DNA of 64,000 nucleotides from Tribonema minus (lineage: Eukaryota; Sar; Xanthophyceae; Tribonematales; Tribonemataceae): the NCBI GenBank assembly GCA_017506865.1, contig JAFCMP010000081.1, positions 124,001 to 188,000 on the forward strand. Reading direction: 5' to 3'. Shown in pieces: positions 45,280 to 58,800 of this stretch. The notes under the pieces were generated by a model, which did no database searches, was not told the origin of the DNA, and saw only the letters and a list, made by a program, of their open reading frames with translations. The position numbers and the translations under genes were made by a program. Positions within the stretch are counted from its first letter, which is position 1; the number at the start of each line of letters is the position of its first letter.

Positions 45280-45944
45280 ATGACGCAGCTGGGGCTGCCG
45301 GCGCTGGTGCAGCCTGGCGAAAGCAGACATGCAGAGGCAGGACATGGTGCAAGCGCTAGATACTATGACAATGCGAAGACGTTCGCCCGAGCAGAAGCAC
45401 TTCGAGCGACCTTCACAGAAGGAGATGCCGCCACCTTCGCTGCTGCTGGAAGGGAGCAACGCTTTCTGATTCTGCAAGTATGTCAATTCCGGACTCTATA
45501 TTACTCTGTAGAGTGCGGGTCGCTTGCAATCTTCATGTGCAATGATTGATGTTGATGACAAATTAATCATGTTCTACGTACTGTGCAGCTGAGAGCCAAG
45601 TATCGCAAGGACGGAGCGGGGCATGGCCGCAGGATACCCTGTGATAGGAAACTTAAGCTGCTGGATACCGATATGCCATTTGGGGATATCAGGTGAGCTG
45701 TTTCATGAGACCGGCACGCAATCTCGGCAGCCACTTGAAATTGACAATCTTTGCTGCTGACCGCCATCAAATGAAGGGCGCCTGGTTCACCAACGCTTGT
45801 GCTCACGACACCAATTACCAGCAGCATGTGACATTGCAGTTGTGTTGGAACTGTCGCAGAGGTAAAGGCGCCGACCCCCGGTCCCCGCAACAGCGCCCTC
45901 TGTCTGCGGAGCCGCTGTCCGCTCTGTACGTCTCCAAGTCGCCG
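45280..45944 (+). CDS. 5' exons of an unknown plus-strand gene, probably the start of the IQ-motif gene
   Basis: Three exons join in phase (45280-45477, 45589-45692, 45860-45944): 128 codons, open throughout. The start is the ATG at 45280 (MTQLGLPALVQPGE). The protein is hydrophilic (FARAEALRATFTEGDAATF; LRAKYRKDGAGHGRRIP; KLKLLDTDMPFGDIRGKG), with no family I recognise. The third exon ends at GTGAGC. No stop or polyadenylation context separates it from the plus-strand exons further right, so it may be the N terminus of the IQ-motif protein. The link across 45945-49844 is not established. Confidence 0.5.
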
Positions 45945-46976
45945 GTGAGCACTGTGATCACCGCATACTATTTGCTATGCGCTGCATAGCAAATGAAGCA
46001 CAGCCCAGCAACTGACTCAATGATGTGCATTGGTTGCGGTGCTGAACGCTGCTGCACACATGGACACGCGTGACAGTTCCGAGAGTAAAACGAGCGCGCT
46101 TTGAGAGTTGCAGAGTCCGCGCCAGGTATTATTCTGCTTGCATGCTGCAGTTCCAGATGCTGCAGTTCGAGATTGCATCCGCTGCAGCACATCTGACAGT
46201 GTCAAAGCGCCCGTCTAACGTGCTGTGTCGGACAAGATGTGCTTTTGTGCGTTTTGGGTCTCCTGCGGCAAAGCGTCAAGAATGCCAGACAGAAGCTTGT
46301 GCTTGTTATTAGCAGCCATTGGGAGCGCTTCGGTCCGCTCAGCGCGGCTCTGCTCCCAACCGTTGCCAGTTGCTTGCGCTCAGTGCTGATGGTGCGTGCA
46401 TGTACTTTTGGAGTGCAAGCCTGCTCTCATTCATTAGTCCTTGACACTCCACACCACCGCTGCTCTGAGCCCTGCAGCACCACGGCGGCGGCGGTGGCGG
46501 CGGCGGCGGCAGCAGCACCCACCCGGGCAGCGGCGGCAGGGACAGCCCAACACACAGGTACCACCACCACCACCGCCACCACCACCAGCAGCAGCAGCAG
46601 CAGCAGCACCAGCAGCAGCGCGGCAGCGGGCAGGCGCGGTTGGCGGCGGCGCTAGCGCTGTACCAGAGGAGCCTGCGGCTGGACGGCGCGGCTGGAACGG
46701 TCAGCAGGACCTCGCCCGGGCGTGCCAGGCCGCGCAGAGTGGCGGGCGGGGGGACAGGGGGTGTGGGGGGCAGCACAAGTGTTGAGCGCTGCCGCGAGGG
46801 TGCTGCACGGTGCTGCGAGGTGCGCCAGGGTCAGGGGTAGTTGAGGGTCGGCAAGGGGGGGATCTTAGGCTTGGGGGGGGGGGGCGACAGCTGTCGGTCC
46901 GCACATCCTGCACTCGGGGTGATGGTCGGAAAAGTCATGCAGTGATGATCAGCTGGGCGGCCTTACCAGCTGCATG

Positions 46977-47002
46977 ACCTAACCCTAACCCTAACCCTGA
47001 CC
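46977..47002. repeat. Interstitial telomere-type tract
   Basis: Four CCCTAA units, the last degenerate. Confidence 0.9.
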
Positions 47003-47289
47003 CTGTGTACGCGATGGCCCTTTGCAACATTGCCAGCATACAGGAGGCCATGCGAGTGGCAGGGCTGCCGGGGTTGGGCACCTGAGCACTGCTGGAAAGT
47101 GCGGGGGGGGAGGGGGGGGGGGTCAAATCGGGAGGGGGGCGGTGCACGTGCCGTTCGCGGACTGCAAGAGTTCTCACCCTTACCCCTGGCCCTGACCCCA
47201 ACCCCCAGATGGCTGTCGAGCGCTTGCTGGCTGGGACTGGCCTGCAAATTGTGAACGCTCTTGCCGCATTGTCTGCTGACCATCACACC

Positions 47290-47700
47290 ATTGTGTGCGC
47301 ACTGTTCAGATGGGAGGCCACGCCAGCCATTACGACGAGCCGGACATCCTGTCGTGATTCACATATCAGCATCGCAGATAGCTGTACATCCTGTCCCATG
47401 ATGCATACGTCATCATCGCACATTCGCCCGTGTGCGCTGTTCAGGTGGAGGCCGCGCCAGCCTTTGCGGCATCATCACCGCACACAGCCGTACATCCTTT
47501 CATGATGTATCATCGTGCTCTATATATATGGAAACGATTCAAAAGATCGTCGAGCATATATATTGTATAGCATCATCGCACATAGCCGTATCTAGCATCA
47601 TCGCACATTGCCGTACGTCCTCCCATGATGCATACATCATCATTGCACATTTGCCCGTGTGCGCTGTTCAGGTGGAGGCTGCGCCAGCCTTTGCGGTGAG
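47290..47700 (+). repeat. Three tandem copies of an acceptor-plus-exon start (VEAAPAFA)
   Basis: GTGTGCGCTGTTCAGGTGGA-type sequence, ending in GCCAGCCTTTGCG or close to it, occurs at about 47296-47333, 47430-47470 and 47657-47696. Only the last is followed by a good GTGAGC donor. Between them CATCATCGCACAT-like units are also repeated. Confidence 0.85.
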
Positions 47701-47754
47701 CCAGCACAGCCATCATGCCGTCGTGCTGGACAGCGGCATTCTCTCTGTCGCCGC

Positions 47755-47980
47755 GCCGCCACCCCCCAGAGCCGAGCCGCAGCACCGGCAGGTATGCATG
47801 TACCTAACCCTAATTCTAACCCTACTTAAAAGTCTCCACCCATTGCTGGTTCTCGACTGTGACGTCTATGCTGCTGTGCCTATCACTGCTCCCCCAGAGC
47901 CGAGCCACAGCACCGGCAGGTAGGTCTTGTACCTAACCCTAACCCTAACCCTACTTAAGCCGCAGCACCGGCAGGCACTA
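47755..47980 (+). repeat. Duplicated 22-bp mini-exon candidate with telomere-type tracts
   Basis: CAG|AGCCGAGCC...CACCGGCAG|GTA occurs at about 47769-47790 and 47899-47920, identical but for one base, each with a full acceptor and donor and each followed by ACCTAACCCTAA tracts. A third partial copy (CCGCAGCACCGGCAG) is at about 47960. Confidence 0.85.
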
Positions 47981-48630
47981 ACTGTAACTTGTTGAAAGGC
48001 TGTGGCTGTGCATCTTCGCGCTGGCCTGTTTCACTGTGCAATTGAGGAAGTTTGCGCCGGGCGTACGGCTCATGCGAGGGTGGTTGCATAGTGTGACGAG
48101 CGTGTGATGTGCTGAAATTCATCCATGACGCAGTTGACGATACCCTAGCATTGACGTACCATCTCTAACCGTCCGTAAGTTTTACTACCAGTGTGTCCCC
48201 GCCCGTTGCTGGGCTTCTTGACGGTGCAGTTTAGGAAGTGGATCCAGGGCATACGGTTCTACTCAAGGGTGCTGCATAGTGTAACATGCATGCGAAGTGC
48301 TGAAATCCACCCATGAGGGAATTGGCAACAACCCTAACGCCAACTTAACCTAGTGTTAACCCTTGCCCTAATCCTTGCAGCTATTCGCGTGTGTGTTGCA
48401 GGCCTTAATGGGCAGGAGTGCACTCCTGAATGCACCAAGAAGCACTTTAGAGGTAGACATTGCTATGTACTCGTACAGATGTAACCACAAGTCTCTGACT
48501 TCCGTAACCCTGAGTCAACCCTAATCTTAACCCCGAGGGCCTGTCGATGGCACACATTTGATAAGAGCACAGAGCAACATATGTTATTGTCCACTTATGG
48601 ACAGCATTAAGGCAAGGGCTGGGGTGGCGA

Positions 48631-48678
48631 TTAGGGTTAAGGTTACTGTTAGGGTTAGGGTTAGAGTTAGGGTTGGGG
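48631..48678. repeat. Interstitial TTAGGG tract
   Basis: About six TTAGGG-like units, reading TTAGGG on the coding strand, opposite to the tract at 46977. Confidence 0.9.
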
Positions 48679-49206
48679 CTGGTGTACTTCACCCCACTGG
48701 GACGCTGGCATGCTGCTCAAGCGACCTTGCAATTTTGTCACAAACCCTAAGCCTGGCCCTGACCCCTCACCTAACTCGGACCTTCTAAGTCGTGACCCTA
48801 AACAGGAGCGTGATGCTGAGACATTCCCCAGACGCATCATGACGGTTCGTGAGGCGTGACGTCCGTGACCACAGGCACTGTTCCTACCTGTGGGAGGGTT
48901 GGGGGTTAGGGTTAGGGTTAGGTAGTGACCATGCACCGAAACCGTAATATGCTGAGGGTGAAGTCATGGCCGCGGTCGTGCAAGGCACAACCGCTTAAAG
49001 TCAGCGGGGTTAGTTCACACCTCAAGTGAACGTGCTGCGTCCAGTGCTTCTGACTGCTCTAACACCGATGGAAATGAAGCCAAATATCGTAGAGCTCTAG
49101 GTGACAACTGATGTATTTGCTAACGCCAATCCTGACTTCAACCTGCACTAAATCCCCAGGGCGTGCGCCGCGCTGCAGACCCTAACCGAGACGCTGCGAA
49201 CTTCAA

Positions 49207-49660
49207 CGTGCATGCATGACCAAGCGGCACGCGCATGGAGGATGGCAGGATGTTGCAGCTGGTCCTTAGGTTTAGGGCTAACCCTAACCCTGACTTCCTA
49301 ACCTGAACTCACCAGATCTAAAAGCCAAACATGGGCCAGTGACTCTGATGTCAAGCCCGCCGCAAACCCTAACCCTAATGACCAGGCGGTGCCCGCCATG
49401 AAGGAGGGCTGACTATAACCATGACTTGAACCTGACCCTCAACCTGCCGCATACACTAGTCAAGTGGACTGTTGTCGGGGTGGGGGTTGTCTTGTTTGAC
49501 ACTGATTCCAGTTCCGGCCTGGGGCGTGCTGCGCTGAGCTGCCGTGCCGACTGTAACGCCGCAAATGCTACGTGGTGATGATCAGGCGGCGCTGATGTCA
49601 AGCCCGTTGCAAACCCTAGCCCTAATCACCAGGTGGCACGCGCCATGGAGGGCTGACCCT
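49207..49660 (+). repeat. Four degenerate upstream copies of the 5' edge of the exon at 49845
   Basis: The acceptor and first codons (GATCAGGCGGCACGCGCCAT) recur in degenerate form at about 49212, 49378, 49568 and 49628 before the genuine copy at 49840. Each copy is separated by CCCTAA or TTAGGG tracts. Confidence 0.85.
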
Positions 49661-49677
49661 AAACCTGACACTCAGCC

Positions 49678-49706
49678 TTAGGGTTAGGGTTAGGGTTAGG
49701 GTTAGG
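49678..49706. repeat. Interstitial TTAGGG tract
   Basis: Four perfect TTAGGG units directly after the last degenerate copy of the exon edge. Confidence 0.95.
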
Positions 49707-49844
49707 AACGCTCCTCACAAGCCGGTCATTGCTTGCCCGGTTTGATGCTGACTCCATTTCCGTCCCTCAAGCAAGACCATAGGGCGAGCTGCGCTGCGCT
49801 GCAACGCTGATCTTAACGCCTCAAATGCTAATGGTGATGATCAG

Positions 49845-52800
49845 GCGGCACGCGCCATGGAGGAGGGCTGGACGTCACAGCTGGTGGACTTTGTCAAGGC
49901 GCACGGGCTGGAGCGCGCACTCGTTCCGGTGCACGCGCGCCTGGCTAAGGTGCGCGGTTTGCGTCAGTGTGCAACTTTGAAGTTTGAACGCAACTGCCAC
50001 TTGAGATGAGGGTTGATTGCGTGAGTGTTGGGAGTAGGGTTTGATATGGTGCTCGCGCAATGTTAGGGTTTGACGGTGCGTGCGCACTGTTATAGGGTGT
50101 AATATCGCGCGCAGAGCGTGGCTCATTCTAGCGCACCCGTGTGCTGCTCTATGGTGAAACCATCAGGTGCGCAGGCGCGTGTGCTCAAGGTCACTTTTAC
50201 TGTGTGTGCTCGGTGCACACGCGCCACTTTGCCCATGCAGCAGCGCTACCGCAGACTGCCATCAACCCAAACCCTAACCCTGACCATCGCAAGCAGCACT
50301 CGTAGAGGAGCATGATCAGTAGGGTATGATCACGGTGGTGCTTCTTTGAGCTGAGGCGTGAACGTAGTGTTCGTTGCAGGGTTGGGGTCAGGGTGAGGGT
50401 TACCACGTCTCGCCATGTGAGTGGTGTGCAGCCGAAGTCTGTGCACCACACTTGTGCTCTGATACCTTGCGAAATGACCCGTTTGCACCACTTCACACGC
50501 GTGAGGTTAGGGTTAGGGTGAGTACTTCGGAAGTATATCGCGTGCTGTGCTCAATCTGAATTTCTGCGCGCGCTTTGCGACCTGCCCCGTGCGCTGCAGA
50601 TGTGCATGAACTTCACACTCCAGCGACAGCGCTCAGCAAGGTGCGTACGCCATCACACGTCCATCAAAATCGCAGCTTTGCATGCCGTCGCCGCTATGCC
50701 GCGTTCGTTGTCCGTGAGCAGTCTTCGGTCTCCATGTAGAGGCTAGTGCTGGCGCCTGTGCGCTGCGGCGCAGCTTGGGTGCACTTCTGCTGACCAGTAG
50801 GAGCGTCGCGCTTTGCAGTGCTGGATGGTGACACTTCGGCCCCAGCAGTTAAGCGTGCGACATTGCTGTGCGTAAGGAGCGAGTTATTTACGTTTTTCTG
50901 CTATAATGCACAGCTGATGGTATCCAGCTCAGGTCAAGGTTAAGGTGCACTTGTCGCAGCTGTGGATGACTGCAGGCAACTCCGGCACCTCTGAGTAGAA
51001 GCGCAAGTTACGCTTGCGGTTCTTTTTGTATACACACCAAAGGCATGCGCATTGGCGCTAATGTCGTATTGAGCATAGCACAGGCAAGGTGCGCGGTCTC
51101 TAACTCCCTCCAGCGCACGAGCATTCTGCGGCCCAGCATTGGTGCCAGTGGATGAAAAGGCAATGGCCGTCATTAGGGAAAGTGTCTGAGGAAGTGTCAG
51201 GATTGATAAAAAAAGTGTCTGGGTGAGTGTCAGGGCTGAGTAGGGTAACGGTGTCGTCGGGTGATGGTCAGGACAAATGGGGGCGTAGGGCCAGGGTTAG
51301 GGTGAGGGTTTGGCTGACCCTAACCCCAACCCTAAGGATCAGAGCTGATGTGGATTTCTTCATATTGACTCACTTCAAGCTGACCCTGTTGTGGCACCGA
51401 GCATCGATGAGTGCCGCCTCAGCCATATGGCACATGCTCAGCGTCATACACAGGGTAAGGTTATAAGGGTCAAAGTGTTTGGGTTTAGGGTTAGAGTTAG
51501 GTTGAACCACCCTGGACGCCGTGTCTGTGCTGCAGGGAACGTGCGTGGTGGCTGTGGCGGGATCTGACGTTTGCACGCAGCAAACTTCAACATGAGGATG
51601 GGCAAGACGGGCCCACGGCCATTGCGACCTACGCCAAGGAACAAAGGTGGGGTGTCCACATTACTGTAACACATTGTTCCTCTTGAAGTTGGACCTCACA
51701 CACTCATGCAACACCCAGGAACGACTGCAAAGTTGTTGACTCGGCCCCCTATCTCAATGTCTGCATTAGCAGCCGTTGTGATACGCTCCTTGTGAATTAT
51801 TCATTGCATCGCCCAGCAGCGCTCACATGTGGCTTCAGCCAATTCACACTTCACAAGGTGACACTCCCGCTGCGCAGTAACTTGCGTTTTATATTCAAAG
51901 CGCCCACTCATGAGCCTTCGCTGCTGCATGCGCACGGAGAATTCCTCTTGCACTCCTGCGCTACATAACCTTTACCCTATCCCTAACCCCAACCCTAACT
52001 TAACCCTAACCCTGACCTTTTTCCTAACCTTGCAGTCGCTGCAAGCACGCATCTCGCATGGCTCTGTATGCAGTCACTGCACAGCAGCACAGCTCGCAGG
52101 CGTTCTCAGCCGTGCTACACCGTCTGACGCGTCCTGATGTGGTATCAGCAGCCATTCCGCTATGCTCCTTGCTTGCCCAGCACGTGACCCCACCAAGTCA
52201 CGTGTCAGCGCTCACCAAACTGCACGCAGTGACGCTCCCGCAGTGCAGATGCTTGTATTTATTTAAGAGAGCCTGCCCGTGGTGCCACTGACAGTGCTGC
52301 TGCGCACCTGTTGAGGCGATCCTAACCCTAACCCTAACCCCAACCTCAACGCATCCCCTCGCAACATTCACTTGCAGTCACTGCAACGCGGCACAGCGTG
52401 CAGGCATTTCCTCATGACCCTGTGTCCTGCATCCCGTACTGTGCAGCGTGACTTTGCTCGCGGAAGTGTGCGCGAGGCACGAGAGCGCGGTCGTGCATGC
52501 GCGCCTGCGCCGCTGGCGGACGCTGTGCGTGCAAGAAAAGGTCAGCACGGCTCAGCAACAGCCTGCGTGCGTGCGCACGTGCATGCTGTGTAGTGTGCAT
52601 CAGTGGATGTATCAGTGGCATCGCCCCGCAACACCACGCGTCTGCTGCTGTTTCAGCGACGCTGGCTGTTGACAGGGTGCTGTATAGCAGCGGACTGCGC
52701 TGCTTTCGTGACCAATGCCGCATGCTCACATATCAGGATAAGGCTGCAGGAATCATAACTGGTGTGTAGCAAGAATACACGGTCCTAACGCTAATCCTAA

Positions 52801-55800
52801 CCCTAACTTTGACCTAACATAACCTCACACGGCGCTGTGAGCTGCTGGTGCACCGCTCCAACGGTGCAGCGGTGGCCACCTCGCGTGGGTAATTTTCTTC
52901 AGGGTTACATAAGGGTTAGAGTTAGGATTGGGGATAGGTTAGGGTAAGGGTTAGCTAAACCTTTCCTTCACAACATGCACAGGACAGCAGCAATGCAGTC
53001 CAGCCACCTGAGCGCGCTGCCAATGCCCATCCTTACATCTTCTCACCCCGGCACGTCCACTTCAACTTCACCTGCAGACACAGCGGTCAACGGCGGCGCG
53101 CCGCGCAGCCGCGCACGTGATCATGTCAGTCATGCCACTTCATTGCTCAGCTCCCGGAGCGCTGCCAATACTTCAACTTCAAACCTCGGCATGTCAACTT
53201 GAACTCCGCCTGCAGACACAGCGGTCGGCGGCGGCGCGCCGCGCAGCCGCGCACGTTATCGTGTCGGCGCTCGTGCGCTGGCGCTGCGAGCGCGCGCGCG
53301 CGTTGCGGGCGGCGCGCGCGGCGCTGCTCGCGCAGCGGCGCAGCAGCGCGGAGCGCGCCAAACAGCAGGTATGTATCAGGTCAGGGCTTGGGTATGGGTT
53401 CAGGTTTAGGGTTGAGGTAGCGGCAAGCCGCTGAGACTGCGCCAGCGGTGGCACCCGAGTGCAGCTTTCGCGCTACGATACGCGCAGCAGCGCGGAGCGC
53501 ACCAAGCAGCGGGTGCGTATTGAGCTAGGAATCCAATGGGTATGGGTTCAGGTTCAGGGTTGAGGTACCGACGAGCCGCTGAGACTGCGCCAGCGATGGC
53601 ATCGGAGCGCAGCTTCCACGACGCGTCTGCCCTTCCTGGTTACCGGCGCGTTTGCGCGGAAAACTGTTTATGGCAGGGAAGACTTGCGAATGTTCTTCGC
53701 CTGCATCGAGCTGGTGAGCTGCCCAGGCAAGCGCGTCTCGAACTGACTTTGCTGACACAGCACCTCCGTACTGTTGCGGTTTCCATCGACACGTGGCGCT
53801 CCCTCCTGCTGACACATGGCGCTCTCTCAGCGCACACCTGTTCCTCGGTGCTCAGTCGCCGCGAGTGCTGCACCGCGGCTGCACTCCGAGGCCTCGTACA
53901 CATGTGATCTGTGACTGTGCAAGCGGTGCTAACGCGTGATTTGGACACTGACTCTAACCCTAACCCTAATTGTGACGTCGCGCAGGCCATGGCAGCGGTG
54001 CTCCAGATGGAGGAGCAGCGGCAGGAGGACATCAAAGAGGTGAAGCTTAACTCTAACCCTTGCCCTGCCTAAACCCACCCCTAAACCCTGAGCTGCTGGC
54101 ATGCCGTGTGCCAATCAACACGCGTGTCAGGCTGCGATGCCGAAGATGCCTGTGAGCTCAAGGCTAGGCTAATAATTATATTGGGCTAGGGCTTGGTTAA
54201 GGGCTGACTGCGCTGCGATACTCCGCTTTTCATACTATCCATATACTGAAATATCACCAATTATATCAGTCATGATTTTTTGTCAGCACCGATGCCGCAA
54301 GCGCCTGCCAGGCGATGTGCGCGGTCTCTGTGTTTGATGCTGCAGTGCTCAGTATTCAGTGCTCTGTACGAGTGATGCAGAACAGGTGACGGCGATGGCT
54401 GCTTGTCGCAGATTTGTCACGTTGTACGACAGCTATGGAGCTGTGAAGTCACCTACTCACATGACCTCACCCACGTGAGACAGCAAGAAATCTTGTCAGG
54501 TGCTAGGCAATCACTGAGCAGCTCAGGGCACTGTGTGTATATATGTATAGCTCTCGACCATGCATGCCTGTGCGCCTCGCACTGTACCAGCGGTGACCGT
54601 TGATGAGCGCTGCTGCCAGCGTCGCAGATTATGGCAGGGCGCACCCTTAGGGTTAGAAAACCTAACCCTTTTCCTAACCCTAAGATGTCTTACGTACATG
54701 CCTACACATGGCATCCGTCTGCAGGTAGATATGCATTCCAGGACTCATCAGTCGACTCATCAACATACTCATCCACTCATTCATGCATTCGCCCGCGTAT
54801 CGTCGCACCGCGTCGCACTTGTGTCCTGACACGGCAATTGACTCACTCACATACTCGTTTACTCGGTCATGTTGCTGCTGCCAGGCGGCCCGCATCCTGC
54901 GCAGCCGGCGCAAGTACCAGCACCGGTGAGATGATTTCAGCTTGAACCCTGACGCCATCCGCAACGCTTATGCTAGCTCAAATCCTGAGCACCTGCGCTC
55001 GTCTCATTGTGAATCTTTAAGTGGGTAAGCCTAATCTCAACCTCAACAGCCGTCTCTGCGGTGATTGCAAAGCCTAGGTCAGTCGTCACATGACCCTCAC
55101 TCCAACTCCAATCTAAGCCCTGCAGTGCTGACTCTAGGATTATCGCGTGGGGCTTTCAGACCAGAAATCAAGTCTATGAGCACAGCATCGCACTGGTGGA
55201 ATGACTATAGTTGTAACCCTGACGCTATCCCTAGCCCTATTGCTAACCCTAATCGTAAGCACATGTACTCGTCTCAATTGTCAACCTTCAAGTGAATGGT
55301 CCTGATCTCGGCCTCAAGCGCCGTGTCTGCGGCTATCACTTTACTTTCACCTCAACCCAACCCTGTACCCTGTAGTCGTATACTTCGAAGTATTAGGGTT
55401 AGGGCGAGGGTTAGCCTTGTCGGTTTTGGCAAGGTGATTGGGGTTTGAGTTAGGATGTGAAAAGGTGCGTATCGATGTCGCTGCCTGTCTATCCGCAGTC
55501 TGTTTTTGTCTCGCATACTCCGAGTGTGATGCTCGCATTCCCACCATTTGCCGCAGTGCGCGCACCTTACCCTAACCCTCGCCTTAACTTCAACCCTAAA
55601 GACAGACACACTTAACGTGCGCTTGATGTGCAACACCGCAAATTGGAGCACCTACACACCAAGTGGCAGACTGACTTGTAGAGTGTGGCACAGTCAGGAT
55701 TAACCTCCAGCGACCCTCAACAAGACCCTCACACCACTGCTGAGCACTGCTTGGGCTCGTTGCCATCATTGTATATGGCTGAGGCGTGGGCTCACACTGC

Positions 55801-58800
55801 TGTTCTGGCCTCATAGACTTGTTTTATTCTCTACACACAGCGAAAGTGGACTGCACCGTGCAGCAGGCGTGCTGCACCCCACACGTGTGCCGTCAGGCGC
55901 AGTGACGAGTCACTCACTTACTCAATTACTCGCTCGGGTCATCACTCACCTGCATACATACGTGCTGCCCCCCTTCAAATTTGTGCTGTCGTCGCTGCTC
56001 AAACCACCATCCCCCTTTCACGCCGTGTCCCAGAACGGCTCAGCAACGTCCCTCACCCTCCCAGTCACTCGCTCCCTCACGCACTCACTTGCATACATGA
56101 TGATGCGCGCCCCCAAGAGAGTGCGCTGTTGTTATCGCTCACGTTGCCGTCCACTTTCCTGCGCCGTGTCACAGAACGGACTGCGCGCAGCTGCTGCAGG
56201 CCCAGTGGCGGCGACACCAGGTGCGTGCATCGCACGGCGGGCTGGCGACTTGTACAACTTCCGTGTTTGTGTGAAGTAGGGAGTTCAACTTCAAGTTTCC
56301 AGGTCTCCAGGACTCAGCTGTGTCGCAGAATCACACGGGTGGTCAAATGTTGCGCACAGCAGTATTGCACAAGAAGTGTACATGCCTAACCGCGGCGTAC
56401 CCTTGCTGTTCTGCATACGCAGCAGAAGCAATGCAAATCTAGTACATGATGGGTGCAGTGTGGGTACACAAAACCATCGAGTGGTTTGAAATGGTCTGCG
56501 TACCCACACTTTACGACACCCTGTTGAACTGACTGATTGCGGATTGCTTGGGGCTAGGGTGATGGTCAGGTTTCAAGACTAGGGTCATTAATGCACCCAT
56601 GTGATGACAAACTGAGGGGAAATTCAAGTTTGGAGGCACCATTCAGAAGTCTTGGTGCCTGCTGAAGCACGTGCACATGAGCACACAAATAGTAGAGCTT
56701 CACCTTCACAAACTCGATTCAATCAGCCTGCCTGGGCATCATTATCACACGCATGAGCCTCTAGACGCACGAACCCACGAACCGGCATGGTCGACCAACG
56801 GAAATGCAAGTTCAGGGGTGCAAGTACAAAGCTTCAAGTAGTCCATAGCAAGCCAATGTGTTCATGCTGCTCACGCACACACGTCAGCACAAGAACCAAC
56901 AATGTCTCTTCCAAAGTCATGTTGAGATACCCCGCATACCCCCCTCGCTGCTGCCGCCGCCGCTGCCACCGCCGCAGACGCGCGCACGCTTGCTGCGCCG
57001 AGCCGAGACGGAGGCCGCGGCGCGCGCGCTGCGGCGGCGCACGCGCAATGAGGAGCTCTGGCACGACGTCCTCCGCGCGCCCATGCAGCTGCGGCTGCAG
57101 CGCTGGCTCAATGTCGCGGCGGTGGCGGCGGCGGCCAAGCACCGCGCCGCAGCGGCGCTCGACCGGCGGCGCTACCGGCAGGAGATCGCTGCGGTGCTCG
57201 CTGCGCAGGTCAGCGCTCAGCTCTGCGGTGTTTGACGTGCTCACGTGCATCAGTGCTTTGACCATTGCTGGGTGCTGTCCCCCCCCCCCTCAAAGAAAAG
57301 GGGGGTTGCGACAAGAGCTGGCTGTGCGTTGACACCCAAAGTCGGCAGAAGCGGGGCAGGCTGGCCATGCATGTGAGCGTTCCTGAGAGAGCAACATCAC
57401 CTCCTTGCATGCCACACAGCTCAGCGAGGACAGAACGCCCGCTGCAACAACACGTGCGGTGCGCCTCAGCAACTTGAGCCAGCTGCCGCCGCTACTGTGA
57501 CAGTGTGCAGCAGTGCTCAGCGCAGCAACCTCCCATCTGTACACCCCCCACCCCCCTTGCGCCGCCGCTGCTGATCGCTGCAGACCGTCGCAGCGATCGA
57601 GCTGCAGCGGCGCTGGCGCGGCTTCTACGGGCGCTGGCAGTACCTGGAGACGCTGTGGCGCGTGCGCCGCCTGCAGGGGTGGGCGCGCGCGGCATTGTCG
57701 CGCTGGCAGCTGCAGAGCGAGATTGACGCCAGGTACGTGCGTTCTGACCTTCGGACCGTTGCTGAGCATTGACTTTAGCAGCTTCAGGTTGGCGTTAAGG
57801 GAAAGGTTTGGTTAGGGGTAGGCTACAGCATTAAGCTTAGCATAACCCCCGGCCTGCAGGGCTGGGCGCGCTTGGCGCTGTACATGAGCGAGAGCGCGCA
57901 GTGCCACGACAACGTGCATCTTGCACGTCGTTGACGCAGGGTGCTGCAGCGGCAGCGGCACGACCGCGCGGCCGCAGAGGACGGCAGCGCTCATTTTCAC
58001 ACAGTACATAACTACAGACACGCACGTGAGTCGTATCATTACAATCCGCAGCACTCGACGCCATCACAAGCGCATGCACATCTCTATTCCTCTGTGCACT
58101 GCTGCCGCAGGGTGACCGAGCGGCGGCGGCGCGAACGCGCGGCCGCGGAAGAGCGTGCCCGGCAGCGGTGCGCGCTGCTCGATGCGCACGCCAGGCGCCT
58201 GCAGCGCTGGGGGCGCCGCTGCCTGCTGCGCGGCTGCCTGCGCCGCAGGTTCGGCCTGCGCGCGGAGCGCATGCGCGCTGCGCGGTTCGCCAGGTGGGTT
58301 TTCCACTGCTAAGCAGGCGCAACGCGTGTGTATGTGTACTTGTACATACGCTGCATGTGTGCATCGAAAAAACTATCGATACACACACACTGCTTGCTGT
58401 CGAAATTGTCTTTGTTCAAGTTGGTAGAAGTTATTGGGTAGTAGTAGGTATAGCTGTTGTCGCCAGCAGCGTCAACACGCGCTTGTTGATGAAGAAGTCA
58501 CGATTCGCAGGCCACCGCGCAGCACACTGCAGGCTTATCGCACCCAACATCTCACAAGATGACTCATGCTGCAAGGAATACCAACCTACCCCTGCTGTTA
58601 TGGCGCGTCATTTCAATGTCTCCAACATCAACATCTCCGTTCCTTCAACGCCTGCTGTCGCGCCGTTGCCGTGCTGCCGTGCTAGAACGCGGCTGCTGAC
58701 CGCCATCCTCATTCAGCAGCACACAGCATGGCGCTTGAGGGAGTTCCTCCTCCCAGGTATGCCGCTTCATATCTCCTCAAGTAGGGTTAGGGCTATATTT

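Larger units (their letters stand above)
45945..49844 (+). other. Low-complexity intronic region with weak exon candidates
   Basis: Candidate plus-strand coding segments: about 46616-46699 (ARLAAALALYQRSLRLDG, TPR-like, ending at GTCAGC), 47010-47075 (AMALCNIASIQEAMRVAG), 47209-47250 (MAVERLLAGTGLQI|GTGAAC), 47673-47696 (VEAAPAFA|GTGAGC) and 47769-47790 (SRAAAPA). They could link the 45.3 kb exons to the IQ-motif exons, but I cannot close the frame. The region also holds GGC/CAG-rich DNA (46480-46625) and many CCCTAA/TTAGGG tracts. From about 47970 to 49140 I see no exon. Confidence 0.35.

Noticed and set aside
46976..49706. A chromosome end or subtelomere
   Set aside because: The TTAGGG-type tracts are short, in both orientations, and embedded between exons of genes that continue across them. 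A telomere would be a long one-way array at a terminus.
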